Below the pieces are notes generated by a model. The model was not told the origin of the DNA. It ran no database searches and was given only the letters and a program-made list of their open reading frames with translations. Of a stretch of 17,835 nt of DNA, positions 6,985 through 15,015 are shown piece by piece; position 1 is the stretch's first letter; every line of letters begins with the position of its first letter. Source of the DNA: Bacillota bacterium (lineage in GTDB: Bacteria > Bacillota > Clostridia > DSM-8532). A program made the translations under genes and the position numbers. The stretch lies in NCBI GenBank assembly GCA_023440865.1, contig JAEXRM010000107.1, positions 1-17,835 of the forward strand. The letters run 5' to 3'.

Positions 6985-7842
6985 TCAACCCGCTGCAGCC
7001 GCCGGTTTTGCGGCACCTCTTTTCTCCAGCCACCACACCACCAGCCAGATGCACACATGGATGAGGATCGTGACCGGTGTGCCGGGAAACAGCAGCGCCA
7101 CGGCAAAGCTGGCGGTGTTGTTCAGCGCGTGAAGCAGCATCACCGCCGGCAGGCTGCCGGTGCGCTCATACACCAGGTTCGTGATGTAGTTCATCGCCAC
7201 GATGGACGCGCAGAAACCGATCAGCGAGGGGATCAGCACGGCGAATCCCATCGGCAGGTACATCAGGATCATCAGCGGAAAGTGCCAGGCCGCCCAGATC
7301 AGTCCGCCTTTCCAGGCAATGTCCCAGAAAGAGGCGCCACCCGCCTTCATGGCCGGATACAGGAAGCCGCGCCATCCGAACTCCTCGGTGCCGCTGGTAA
7401 AAAGGTTCGACAGGAAATACAGGCCGATCGTGGCGAGCACCGCACCGCCGGAGCGACCGCCTGGATTGTACAATCCCATCAGAAGGCTGACAAGCGTGGT
7501 TGGCAGGATGATGATCAACGGCACGAGGACGGGAAGCATTCGGAACAGGCGGGGGCCGGGAGACGGGGTGCCGTTGGGCGTCGCTGGCTGTGTGGCGCCG
7601 GCAGAACGCCTCCATCCGCCAACAGCCAGAAAACCTGCCATCGGGCCATATACGGCCAGCGCAAAGAGCAGCTGGGGCAGAAACCGGGGAGTGCCTGCCT
7701 CCTGCATGAAGAGTGTGAACAGGGTGCCATCGGTGCCCGCATCGAGGTTGCGTCCGCGTGCGACCAGATGGCTGGCGGCCCAGCCGGTCCAGGTCCATCC
7801 AAAGGCAATGGCCAGATACAGGGCGATGCGGCTTCGTTTCAT
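6985..7842 (-). CDS. CPBP-family intramembrane glutamic endopeptidase
   Basis: A 285-aa membrane protein of the CAAX protease/bacteriocin-processing (CPBP, Rce1-like) family. The catalytic signatures are all present: EEFGWR (E153, E154, R158), WHFPL (H187) and LHALNN (H238, N241). About seven hydrophobic segments are visible, the first at residues 5-25 and the last at 255-272. The start at 7842 has GGAGGTG 4-6 bases upstream; the open frame continues up to 7956 but that part carries no family similarity. The family cleaves within membranes. Some members protect producers against bacteriocins or process secreted peptides, but no peptide gene is seen beside this one. It has its own promoter and is divergent from the chemoreceptor gene. 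Confidence 0.92.
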   Translation of the reverse strand: MKRSRIALYLAIAFGWTWTGWAASHLVARGRNLDAGTDGTLFTLFMQEAGTPRFLPQLLFALAVYGPMAGFLAVGGWRRSAGATQPATPNGTPSPGPRLFRMLPVLVPLIIILPTTLVSLLMGLYNPGGRSGGAVLATIGLYFLSNLFTSGTEEFGWRGFLYPAMKAGGASFWDIAWKGGLIWAAWHFPLMILMYLPMGFAVLIPSLIGFCASIVAMNYITNLVYERTGSLPAVMLLHALNNTASFAVALLFPGTPVTILIHVCIWLVVWWLEKRGAAKPAAAAG

Positions 7843-7863
7843 GGCACACCTCCATTTGACGCC

Positions 7864-7893
7864 ATTATACAGGTGACATGATGCTGCGCACAA
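7864..7893 (-). promoter_or_regulatory. Promoter of the CPBP protease gene
   Basis: Minus-strand TTGTGC (7893-7888) and a perfect TATAAT (7869-7864) with an 18-base spacer, predicting a very short leader that starts just before the GGAGGTG ribosome site of the CPBP gene. Confidence 0.55.
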
Positions 7894-8032
7894 TGAGGCT
7901 TGCTCCAGGTGGTGCCATTCATGGAAGAACCTTTCCAAAACGGCTGTGCGGTCCATTCAGGGACGACGCATCTGTTTCTCCAACCGGCCGACGGGTAGAT
8001 ATCCAATAAGGCGTCCAATGGAGGGCAAGGGT

Positions 8033-10033
8033 ATGAGAAGCATCAAACAGAAGTTTGTCATCATTGTGGGCATTCTGTTGCTCGTTGTCAGTGCGGCTTC
8101 CGGATTCAGTTCATACCTTTCGGCTTCGAACGCCTTGAAGAACACCATGCAGTCCGCCTTGCCGGAAATCGCCCGGCAAGGCGCCAATACCGTCGCGAAG
8201 GCCCTGGATGAGCAGTGGAACGCGCTGGAGGTGCTTGCCGCCGATGAACGCTATGCCAATCCCGACATCGCGATGAGCCAGAAGCTCGCGGACCTGAAGA
8301 CGGAAACCAAGCGGTCGGGCAGCAACAGCATCGTTTTCGTCGATGCGCAGGGCAATACCTTGTCTGCGACAGGCGGCACGGTCAACGTCAAGGAGCGGGG
8401 GTACTTCAAAAAGGCGATAGCAGGAGAGCGGGCGGTGTCGGATCCGGTTGTCGACAAGACGGACGCCACACGCATGATCGTTGTCTATGCGGTGCCTGTC
8501 AAATGGCAGGACAAGATTGTCGGCATCCTCATGTCCGCAAGGAACGGAAACGACTTGAGCACGATCACCAACGAAATCACCTACAGCAACATCGGCAAAG
8601 GCTACATGATCAACGAACAGGGTACTGTCATCGCCCATTACGACATACAGAAGGTGCTGACCCAGGAGAACGCCATCGCACTGTCGGAAAAAAACACGCA
8701 GTTGGCCGGGCTTGCGGATTCCATCAAGCGGATGCTCTCCAGCAAGAACGGCTTTGAGTCGTATGTGTATGCGGATGCCCGCAAGTACGTCGGATACGCC
8801 TCCGTCAAGGGGACAAACTGGATCTTCGCCGAGACCGTTCCCGAGAAGGACATCCTGGTCGAGCTCAACGGCCTGATGCGCTCCATCGCGGTGACCGCCG
8901 TCGTGATCCTCCTGCTTGGCATGGTGCTGGCATACTTTGCGCTCGGCATCGTCACAAAACCGATCCTGCGCATTTCCGAGCTCCTCAAGACAACCGCGGA
9001 AGGCGATTTCTCCAACAACATGCCACCCGCCCTGCTCAAGTTGAACGATGAGATCGGCGTGCTGGCGAAGTCCATGGATACCATGCTCCTGTCGATCCGC
9101 TCGGTCATACACGGCGTGGTCGAAGAAACGCGCGAATTGTCGGATACGGCAGCCATGCAGGAAACCAGCATGGTCGAGCTCTCCGATCAGATCGCCGAGG
9201 TATCCTCGACGACCGAACAGCTGTCGGCAGGGATGGAAGAAACCGCAGCCTCGGCCCATGAGATGAAGAGCACGTCCACCGACATCGAGCATGCCATCTC
9301 CTCCATCACGGGAAAGACCATGGAAGGTTCGGAGACAGCAGGAGAAATCAGCCGAAGGGCGATTGCGATGAAGGAGAGTGCCGAGGTTTCCAGCCGGAAC
9401 GCCATGACCATTTACAAGGACACGGAAAGGGAAATGAAGAAGGCCATCGAGCAGTCCAAAACGGTGGAACAGATCCGGACCTTGTCGGATGCGATTCTGC
9501 AAATCTCTTCCCAGACCAACCTGCTGGCCTTGAACGCAGCCATCGAGGCGGCCAGGGCGGGAGAGGCGGGAAAAGGATTTTCCGTGGTCGCGGACGAGAT
9601 CCGGAAACTGGCGGAGGAGTCCAAGAAAACCGTGACGGAAATCCAGAAGGTGACCGATGTGGTTATCCAGTCGGTGGAGAACCTTTCGCACAATTCCTCT
9701 GACGTGCTGTCGTTCATCGAGTCCCAGGTACTCGTCGACTACCAGTCGCTCGTCAAGACGGGGGAGCAATACAATGCGGATGCCGAACTGGTCAACCGCA
9801 TCGTCACGGAGCTCCGGTCGACGACCGATCGCCTGTCCTCCTCCGTCAAGAGCATGATTCGCGCCATCGGGGAGATATCGGTCGCAACCAACGAAGGTGC
9901 GGAAGGCACCTCGCATATTGCGGGCAACGCGCAGCGGGTCAAGGAGAAGGCGGACGACGCCTTGAGAAACAGCCGGAGCACCGCAGCAAGCACGGGCCGG
10001 CTGTCCCAGATCGTATCACGCTTCAAGGTGTGA
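8033..10033 (+). CDS. Methyl-accepting chemotaxis protein with extracellular Cache sensor
   Basis: A 666-aa chemoreceptor. A membrane segment at residues 8-28 is followed by an extracytoplasmic sensor of about 250 residues that looks like a double Cache domain (segments IVFVDAQGNTL, ERGYFKKAI, SDPVVDK, YMINEQGTVIAH and GTNWIFAETVPEKDI fit). A second membrane segment lies at 284-306, HAMP at about 307-360, and the long cytoplasmic coiled coil at 360-666. The hairpin tip is canonical: ISSQTNLLALNAAIEAARAG (491-510) then EAGKGFSVVADEIRKLA. It should signal to CheA/CheW, none of which is in this window. No C-terminal CheR-binding pentapeptide is present. Start at 8033 has GGAGGG 7 bases upstream. 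Cache ligands are typically amino acids or organic acids, but this cannot be deduced here. Confidence 0.95.
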   Translation: MRSIKQKFVIIVGILLLVVSAASGFSSYLSASNALKNTMQSALPEIARQGANTVAKALDEQWNALEVLAADERYANPDIAMSQKLADLKTETKRSGSNSIVFVDAQGNTLSATGGTVNVKERGYFKKAIAGERAVSDPVVDKTDATRMIVVYAVPVKWQDKIVGILMSARNGNDLSTITNEITYSNIGKGYMINEQGTVIAHYDIQKVLTQENAIALSEKNTQLAGLADSIKRMLSSKNGFESYVYADARKYVGYASVKGTNWIFAETVPEKDILVELNGLMRSIAVTAVVILLLGMVLAYFALGIVTKPILRISELLKTTAEGDFSNNMPPALLKLNDEIGVLAKSMDTMLLSIRSVIHGVVEETRELSDTAAMQETSMVELSDQIAEVSSTTEQLSAGMEETAASAHEMKSTSTDIEHAISSITGKTMEGSETAGEISRRAIAMKESAEVSSRNAMTIYKDTEREMKKAIEQSKTVEQIRTLSDAILQISSQTNLLALNAAIEAARAGEAGKGFSVVADEIRKLAEESKKTVTEIQKVTDVVIQSVENLSHNSSDVLSFIESQVLVDYQSLVKTGEQYNADAELVNRIVTELRSTTDRLSSSVKSMIRAIGEISVATNEGAEGTSHIAGNAQRVKEKADDALRNSRSTAASTGRLSQIVSRFKV

Positions 10034-10125
10034 CGATCGCAACGTCCTGATGCCATCCGCCTGCCCTGGGCCGGTGGATCGGCCGACAGGGATCGAGTCA
10101 CAGGTATCGGCAACGATTGCATGGG

Positions 10126-10173
10126 AGCAGGCACCCCCGGACAGTACGCAGGTATTGTCCGGGGGTGCCTGCT
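10126..10173. terminator. 18-bp perfect inverted repeat, possible terminator after the chemoreceptor gene
   Basis: Positions 10126-10143 pair perfectly with 10156-10173 around a 12-base spacer. It lies about 90 bases past the chemoreceptor stop and about 120 before the lipoprotein gene. No T-run follows on either strand, so it may be a transcript-stabilising or factor-assisted stop, or a mobile palindrome, rather than a classical intrinsic terminator. Confidence 0.5.
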
Positions 10174-10268
10174 GTGCGGGTCTGTCGAGGGTGCCACGTA
10201 CCCACGGCGGCTGCGGCGGATCATCACGCCTCCATCGGACGACATGACCCAGACGTACCGTGGTCGTG

Positions 10269-10274
10269 TACAAT
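10269..10274 (+). promoter_or_regulatory. Possible -10 box for the lipoprotein operon
   Basis: TACAAT lies 24 bases before the lipoprotein start codon and just ahead of its ribosome site. The best upstream partner is a poor -35 (ATGACC near 10244, 19-base spacer), so this is weak. Confidence 0.3.
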
Positions 10275-10297
10275 GGAAGGAGGCGGAGGGTTTCCGT

Positions 10298-11299
10298 ATG
10301 AAGAACATGAGGATGAACGCCCGTTTGCTTCGGGCCTTGCGGCACGCACTGCCGCTGACCGGTGTCGTGATGCTCTTGCTGGCGCAGGCCTGCACCACAG
10401 GAGCGGGATCTTTTCAGGAGGCCGCTGCGACAGTCTCGTCATTGCCGGTTTCGACGTCGCCTGCCGTGTCCATGCCATCTGCGGCATCGTTATCTGCGGC
10501 ATCGCCGGAAGCGGCATCGTCATCCGCCGCATCCCCGGCCGCCCTCTCTGTCGATCCCTTCTCCACCAATCCCTCCTCCCAGCCCGCCCCCGACCTTGCC
10601 GCCATCATCGCCAAGGCGCTCGATGAAATCACGTCATCTCCCCTGGAGTCCTCCAATACGGAAGACTACATCGAGGCCCATCCGGATGCGGTGCAGACCG
10701 TCATGGCCCTCGGGGATGAGGCGCTGCCCCTGTTGGCCGCCATTTACGACAACGGGGACCGGGGCCTTCGCGGTGCGGTGGCGATTTCACTCTGCATGCG
10801 CATTCACACGGGCTTGAACCGTGTCGTGTCGGTTTCCCCCGATGGCCGGTTCCGTGCCGAGACATTCGGCATCCGGATCGACATCACGTCCGGCGGCATG
10901 TATCCCGCGGATGGCATCCGGCTGGTGGAACACGACGGGAACCGTCTCCTGTGGTCCATGGAGCCCGGGTACTACCGGACCGTGTTCCTGTGGTCGGCGG
11001 ACAGCCGGTATGTGGCCATCTACTACGAGGCACGCATATACGGCACGCTGGTGGTGCTGGACACGAAGACCATGACGGCGATCGAATTGCCGACGATGGA
11101 AGTCTTGCAGCAAGCGACAAAGCAAGACATCTCCCAGCGCGATTTTCGGCCGGATCCATATCTGGAGCCGGGCCGCTGGCTCGATGACGGACGACTGGAG
11201 GTCGCATTCACCTGGGTCGGACAGAAGGAGCAGGACATCGTGGGCCGATTCGTGTTCCGGGTGGCTGATGGCACGGTGGAGAGCCTTGCCATTAACTGA
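10298..11299 (+). CDS. Secreted lipoprotein with Ser/Ala-rich tether and conserved uncharacterised domain
   Basis: A 333-aa protein. A basic N-terminus, a hydrophobic core (LTGVVMLLLAQA) and Cys32 form a type II signal peptide with a slightly unusual lipobox (AQAC). Residues 33-100 are a low-complexity Ser/Ala/Pro tether with four SAAS-type units. A short helical, HEAT-like stretch follows at 122-170 (EALPLLAAIYDNGDRGLRGA). The domain at 175-330 has propeller-like phrases (VSVSPDGRF, SMEPGYY, LWSADSRYVAIYYEARIYG). From memory, similar 'WSxDSRYVAxYYxARxYG' proteins occur as hypothetical proteins in Firmicutes. The start at 10298 has GGAGGG 7 bases upstream; the open frame reaches back to 10121 across the hairpin. 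It precedes the two large paralogues by 53 bases on the same strand, so the three may share a transcript. Role unknown, probably on the cell surface. Confidence 0.88.
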   Translation: MKNMRMNARLLRALRHALPLTGVVMLLLAQACTTGAGSFQEAAATVSSLPVSTSPAVSMPSAASLSAASPEAASSSAASPAALSVDPFSTNPSSQPAPDLAAIIAKALDEITSSPLESSNTEDYIEAHPDAVQTVMALGDEALPLLAAIYDNGDRGLRGAVAISLCMRIHTGLNRVVSVSPDGRFRAETFGIRIDITSGGMYPADGIRLVEHDGNRLLWSMEPGYYRTVFLWSADSRYVAIYYEARIYGTLVVLDTKTMTAIELPTMEVLQQATKQDISQRDFRPDPYLEPGRWLDDGRLEVAFTWVGQKEQDIVGRFVFRVADGTVESLAIN

Positions 11300-11352
11300 A
11301 AAATTTGAAAAAATACAGGCGTGATCCATTCGAAAGCGGGAGGGATGACGCC

Positions 11353-12966
11353 ATGGCCGTGCCCGATCTCTATCTCGAGATCAACGAAGCCGTCCTCAAC
11401 GAAATGATGGCAGCCGCCTGGCATGCCGGGCTCAACAGCTGCCGGGGCACCTTCTCGTTTGCCGGAAAGGTGCCCGACCAGCTCAAGGACTACGCCGAGG
11501 CGGATTGGCGCCTGACACTCAACGGCGAACCCCTGCTTGACTTCCGATCGCCCGATATCGTCATGGTACGCGCGGACGCAGAGCTTGAGCTGCGCATCAT
11601 GAGGACGCTGCCGCTCACGTTCGATGCGGCCGTGCGGGTCGAATGCGGTGCCAGGGTTGATGTGGGGGCCGGCAGCATTTCCGCTGAGCCTGTTCGTGTG
11701 TTCATCGACCGGCTGGTGGTACGGAATGTGGCCCAGCTGTCCGACGCCTTCCTGCAGCGTCTCAATCAGCTGCTGGCCGCCGCCGTGCTTGCGTATCTCA
11801 AGGATGGGGCGCTTGTCCGGGCACTGCCGCAGCTGCGGATCGGGTTGCCTCTTCCCGGTATGCCGGATGCGCCGGATCTGCCGGAAAACCGATTGCCCGT
11901 ACAGGGTGGCGATGTGGCCGTGTTTCCGTCGGGCAGGATGGGTGTCTCGCTTTTCCTGTTCGGCGAGCCTCGGGCGGACATGCCTTTCGACACCGCACAG
12001 TCCGATGCGCCGGTGTTCCTGCGGCTGAAGCAGGACGCCCTGCATCGCATGTACGATTTCTGGTGGGCGCATGCCGATATCGCCAGGCCGTTTCCCTTCG
12101 ACGGCGAGATGGCGCTCAACGCGAAGGCACTGCTGGAAAAGGGCGCGAATCTGCTGACACGCATACTGTCACTCGGCTTCCTGCAACGGCGCATCACCAT
12201 GGAGGATGTGCGGCTCGCCTACCAGGGGAGTGTGAAGCTGGTGCGAAAACCCATGTTCGAGCTGCTGCCCGATGGAAACGCCATCCTATCAGACCTGCTG
12301 CTGGATGTGTCTGTGACCGCCTCCGTGACGGCACGGGTGGACGACACACTGCTGTTTGACACAAGCGGCCCCATTCCCGATGGCTGGACCCCCTGGCAGG
12401 ATGACCGCCCACTCTCGAACCGCAAGGAAAAGCGCACGCTCTTCACGCTTTCCGATGCCATGCAGGTGACGGGCGACAAGCTGGCCGCCGACCTGACCGT
12501 GACCGGGGAAGGGGCGCTGGCCTTGAGGCTGCGGGCGGCGGAGCTGGCGCTCGATTTGGGTTCGAGGTGGTTTGAGACGCTGCCGGAAAACCTGCTGAAC
12601 GGTCTGGTCAAGGTGTTCAACCGGCGCATCGTCGAAAGGCTGCCGGCCTTCGTGCTGTCGCCCGCCGTACTGCTGCGCGACCTGCGCATCCGCGGCATGA
12701 CCCCGGTTCTGACGGCGGAGGCACTCCGGTTCACGGAGGCGTACGTGGAAATCGGCATGGGTGCGGATGTGGCGGAGATGAAGGGCCATGTGCCCGTTCC
12801 CGGGTATGTGGCGAACCTGCGGTCGAAGAAGGTGCATCGCACGGGATGCCTCGTGATCGGCGACATCCGCCCCGAGAACCGGGCCGGTTATTTCGTCCTG
12901 CATGAGGCGTTGCGAGACGGTTTCACCGCTTGCGGCGGCTGTCTGAAGGGAGCGTGCGTGAAATGA
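11353..12966 (+). CDS. Large beta-rich protein with C-terminal Ada-like zinc-binding module (paralogue A)
   Basis: A 537-aa protein not recognised as a named family. Residues 1-480 alternate short amphipathic strands with a few long helices (e.g. QLSDAFLQRLNQLLAAAVLA near 129-148 and ENLLNGLVKVFNRRIVERLP near 412-431), suggesting two similar halves. Residues 484-530 (from GYVANLRSKKVHRTGC) fit the small zinc module related to the Ada N-terminal domain, with likely ligands H495, C499, C527 and C530. There is no signal peptide or membrane segment, so it appears cytoplasmic unless exported otherwise. Start at 11353 follows GGGAGGG by 8 bases; the open frame begins at a TTG at 11305. Its stop overlaps the next start (ATGA), so the two are translationally coupled. 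It shares the EPLLDF motif (59-64) and the C-terminus with the downstream protein. Function unknown. Confidence 0.85.
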   Translation: MAVPDLYLEINEAVLNEMMAAAWHAGLNSCRGTFSFAGKVPDQLKDYAEADWRLTLNGEPLLDFRSPDIVMVRADAELELRIMRTLPLTFDAAVRVECGARVDVGAGSISAEPVRVFIDRLVVRNVAQLSDAFLQRLNQLLAAAVLAYLKDGALVRALPQLRIGLPLPGMPDAPDLPENRLPVQGGDVAVFPSGRMGVSLFLFGEPRADMPFDTAQSDAPVFLRLKQDALHRMYDFWWAHADIARPFPFDGEMALNAKALLEKGANLLTRILSLGFLQRRITMEDVRLAYQGSVKLVRKPMFELLPDGNAILSDLLLDVSVTASVTARVDDTLLFDTSGPIPDGWTPWQDDRPLSNRKEKRTLFTLSDAMQVTGDKLAADLTVTGEGALALRLRAAELALDLGSRWFETLPENLLNGLVKVFNRRIVERLPAFVLSPAVLLRDLRIRGMTPVLTAEALRFTEAYVEIGMGADVAEMKGHVPVPGYVANLRSKKVHRTGCLVIGDIRPENRAGYFVLHEALRDGFTACGGCLKGACVK

Positions 12967-14825
12967 GCTTGCACAGTGCAGGGTATGACCTCGTGCTGCT
13001 GGTCAATGAACGCATCCTTGACCAGATTTCGGGTGCGCTCTATTACAACGGCTTTCTGCGCATTGCCAGGGAGATAGACCTGCTCGCGCTGCTGCCGGAG
13101 ACGGAACGGGCGCTGGTGGATCCGGCCTTTCATCCCTTCATGAAGTTGAAGCTGCGCATGCAGATGCTGCACGAGCCCATGCTCGACTTCCAGAAACCGG
13201 AGCCCGGCGGGGGCACGTTCCGCATGCATTTTGCCATGTCGCTCCGTGTCATGGTGACCCTCTGGGACGGCCTGGAGATGCCGTTTGACGGCAAACTGTC
13301 GATGCATGCCGAAGGCAGTGTGGAGAAGATCCCGACTGCCGTGCGGATCGACAACGGCGTGTTCGGTCAGCCGGTGCTCTCGATTCCGGAGGAGGCCGGC
13401 GTTTCGCCGGCATTGGTCACGATGCTCAAGGGCATGGCGCCAAGCCTTGTCGAGCCCGGCGGATATGCGCTGCTGATCGATTTCGGGCGGTCGGACATCG
13501 AGACGTTCTCCATCGCCTGGCAGGAAAAGCAGGCGAAGGGGCTGACCGTCGATTTCGGCGAGCTGGTGGAGAACCTGCTCAAGGCCTATCTGTCGGAGGA
13601 TGCGCGCACCTTCGGTGTCGGGCTGCCAAGCCTGGGGGTGTATCTTCAGGATCTCGATCCAGAGACCGGCCTGACGCCAACGACGGATCCCATAGCCAGG
13701 CTGCGCGACCGGTTCTCCCTGGAGCTCGCCGCACTGCAGGTGGTCAGCCCGCAGGCGCTGGCGATCGCATTCAACTTCATGGGCTGGACGGGGGGAGATC
13801 CGGCGCAGCTCAAGGATTTCCTCCGCAACTGCACCTTCGGGCTTGCGATGCCGGAGATCACGGTCAACCGGCTGCTGCGCTTCGCCATGGAGAAGGTGCT
13901 CTGCCAGCGGCCGTGGTGCTTCCTATACACCAAGGTGATCGACAGGAGCAACAGCACGTTCAGCACCATCAGCTCGGCATGGGACCTGTACAACCGGGTT
14001 GTCACGGAGTTGGCCTCGCTTGGCTTTGTCGAGTACGACCCCGTACTGGAATCGCTGCGCTTTGAGATCGACATGCAGCTTTGGCTGACATCCATTCCCG
14101 AGGTCGACATGCTGCCGGGCAACATCCTCCGCATCAGCGACTGCACCGCGAAGGTGGATCTGCATGTGCGGGCCTTGCTGGAAACGGATGTGAAGGTGGA
14201 GATCGATCCGACTGGTTTCTTCTTTGACATCATTCCGGATGTGGAGGTGTACCACAAGCATGAGACGGTCTGCATCCTCGACGCCCGGGTTCAGCTCGCC
14301 GAGGTGGGCTTCAGGGACGCCGTGGGCATGATCCGATTCAACGATCTGGAGAACAGGCTCGGATTGACGCTCGTGGACGTGAACTTCGAGCTGGAGGCTG
14401 CGCTGCAGCTGCACCCCGCATTCCAGGCGTTTCAGGTGCCTGATTTCGTGGAGCGGTTGATCTGTGCCTATGCCAAGGAGGCGGTGCTCAAGGACTTCAA
14501 CAAGGTGGCGATCACGGCGCCCATGCGCTTTTCGATGACCGGGTTCCCGTGGGAGATGCGGATGAGGGGCAGGAAGGTGAAGGTCGACGCGCAGGAGCTG
14601 ACGGCCACGATGGATGCCTGGTTCGCGGAGCTGAAAAAGAACATGCCCCTGGTGCCCCTGTATGTCGGCAACATCAACACGATGGAGGTGCACCTCGTTG
14701 GCTGCGACGGCCTCAAGGACACCTACGTGGAGCACCAGCGCGGCTATCATCTGCTCGGCGACGCCCTCAACTGGGGATTTGACGGTTGCGGACGATGCCT
14801 GCCGGCCTTCCATCGGCGGTCCTGA
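12963..14825 (+). CDS. Large beta-rich protein with C-terminal Ada-like zinc-binding module (paralogue B)
   Basis: A 620-aa paralogue of the preceding product. The N-termini align: a hydrophobic strand, then NERILDQISGALYYNGFL against NEAVLNEMMAAAWHAGL, then EPMLDFQKP (71-79) against EPLLDFRSP. The C-terminus YVGNINTMEVHLVGC ... GFDGCGRCLP keeps the proposed ligands (H577, C581, C609, C612) with the same 27-residue gap between the inner cysteines as in paralogue A. The middle is rich in predicted beta strands of alternating hydrophobicity (e.g. RFEIDMQLWLTSIPEVDMLP). No signal peptide or membrane segment is seen. The start ATG at 12963 overlaps the previous stop by four bases and has AAGGGAG 10 bases upstream. 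Function unknown; co-expression suggests the two act together or form a heteromer. Confidence 0.85.
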   Translation: MSLHSAGYDLVLLVNERILDQISGALYYNGFLRIAREIDLLALLPETERALVDPAFHPFMKLKLRMQMLHEPMLDFQKPEPGGGTFRMHFAMSLRVMVTLWDGLEMPFDGKLSMHAEGSVEKIPTAVRIDNGVFGQPVLSIPEEAGVSPALVTMLKGMAPSLVEPGGYALLIDFGRSDIETFSIAWQEKQAKGLTVDFGELVENLLKAYLSEDARTFGVGLPSLGVYLQDLDPETGLTPTTDPIARLRDRFSLELAALQVVSPQALAIAFNFMGWTGGDPAQLKDFLRNCTFGLAMPEITVNRLLRFAMEKVLCQRPWCFLYTKVIDRSNSTFSTISSAWDLYNRVVTELASLGFVEYDPVLESLRFEIDMQLWLTSIPEVDMLPGNILRISDCTAKVDLHVRALLETDVKVEIDPTGFFFDIIPDVEVYHKHETVCILDARVQLAEVGFRDAVGMIRFNDLENRLGLTLVDVNFELEAALQLHPAFQAFQVPDFVERLICAYAKEAVLKDFNKVAITAPMRFSMTGFPWEMRMRGRKVKVDAQELTATMDAWFAELKKNMPLVPLYVGNINTMEVHLVGCDGLKDTYVEHQRGYHLLGDALNWGFDGCGRCLPAFHRRS

Positions 14826-14852
14826 GCCATCCTCAGCCAGCGCTCCGAGCAT

Positions 14853-14935
14853 GTGCATCACATGTGGCCAGTGGTTCGGACACAGCCGCTTCGCTTGTGA
14901 CCAACGTTCCGATACTGCCTCATCGCTTGTGGCCA
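14853..14935. repeat. Degenerate tandem repeats of about 32 bp
   Basis: Unit 14875-14903 and unit 14907-14935 agree at roughly three quarters of 29 positions and both end in TCGCTTGTGRCCA. A third partial unit ends at 14870 (CATCACATGTGGCCAG). Spacing is 32-33 bp. They begin just past the paralogue B gene. No long open frame explains them. They could be decayed coding or mobile-element sequence. Confidence 0.5.
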
Positions 14936-14986
14936 GATGAAAGGCGCTCCGCTGCAAGGGCTTTGATTTTCCAAACCTGTTACCCG

Positions 14987-15015
14987 TTGACACTCGCTTT
15001 GCAGGGTGATACGTT
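14987..15015 (+). promoter_or_regulatory. Promoter-like boxes ahead of the structured element
   Basis: TTGACA (14987-14992) and TACGTT (15010-15015) with a 17-base spacer. The -35 is perfect and the -10 is mediocre. If real, transcription starts near 15022 and reads straight through the structured element. That would leave out the 5' strand of its proposed closing helix, so read-through from upstream genes remains an alternative. Confidence 0.4.

Noticed and set aside
6292..7881. 529-codon plus-strand frame across the GNAT and CPBP genes
   Set aside because: Crosses two well-supported minus-strand genes and their intergenic gap; Gln/His/Arg-rich product without domains.
7843..8032. Cyclic-di-GMP (GEMM) riboswitch before the chemoreceptor gene
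   Set aside because: Looked for because of the nearby signalling gene; the conserved GEMM core is not present here or before 3822.
8111..9916. 601-codon minus-strand frame opposite the chemoreceptor gene
   Set aside because: Composition is typical of an antisense shadow (His/Asp/Leu/Arg rich) and the plus strand encodes an unmistakable chemoreceptor.
14853..14935. CRISPR array
   Set aside because: Units are degenerate, have no distinct spacers, number about three, and no cas gene is near.
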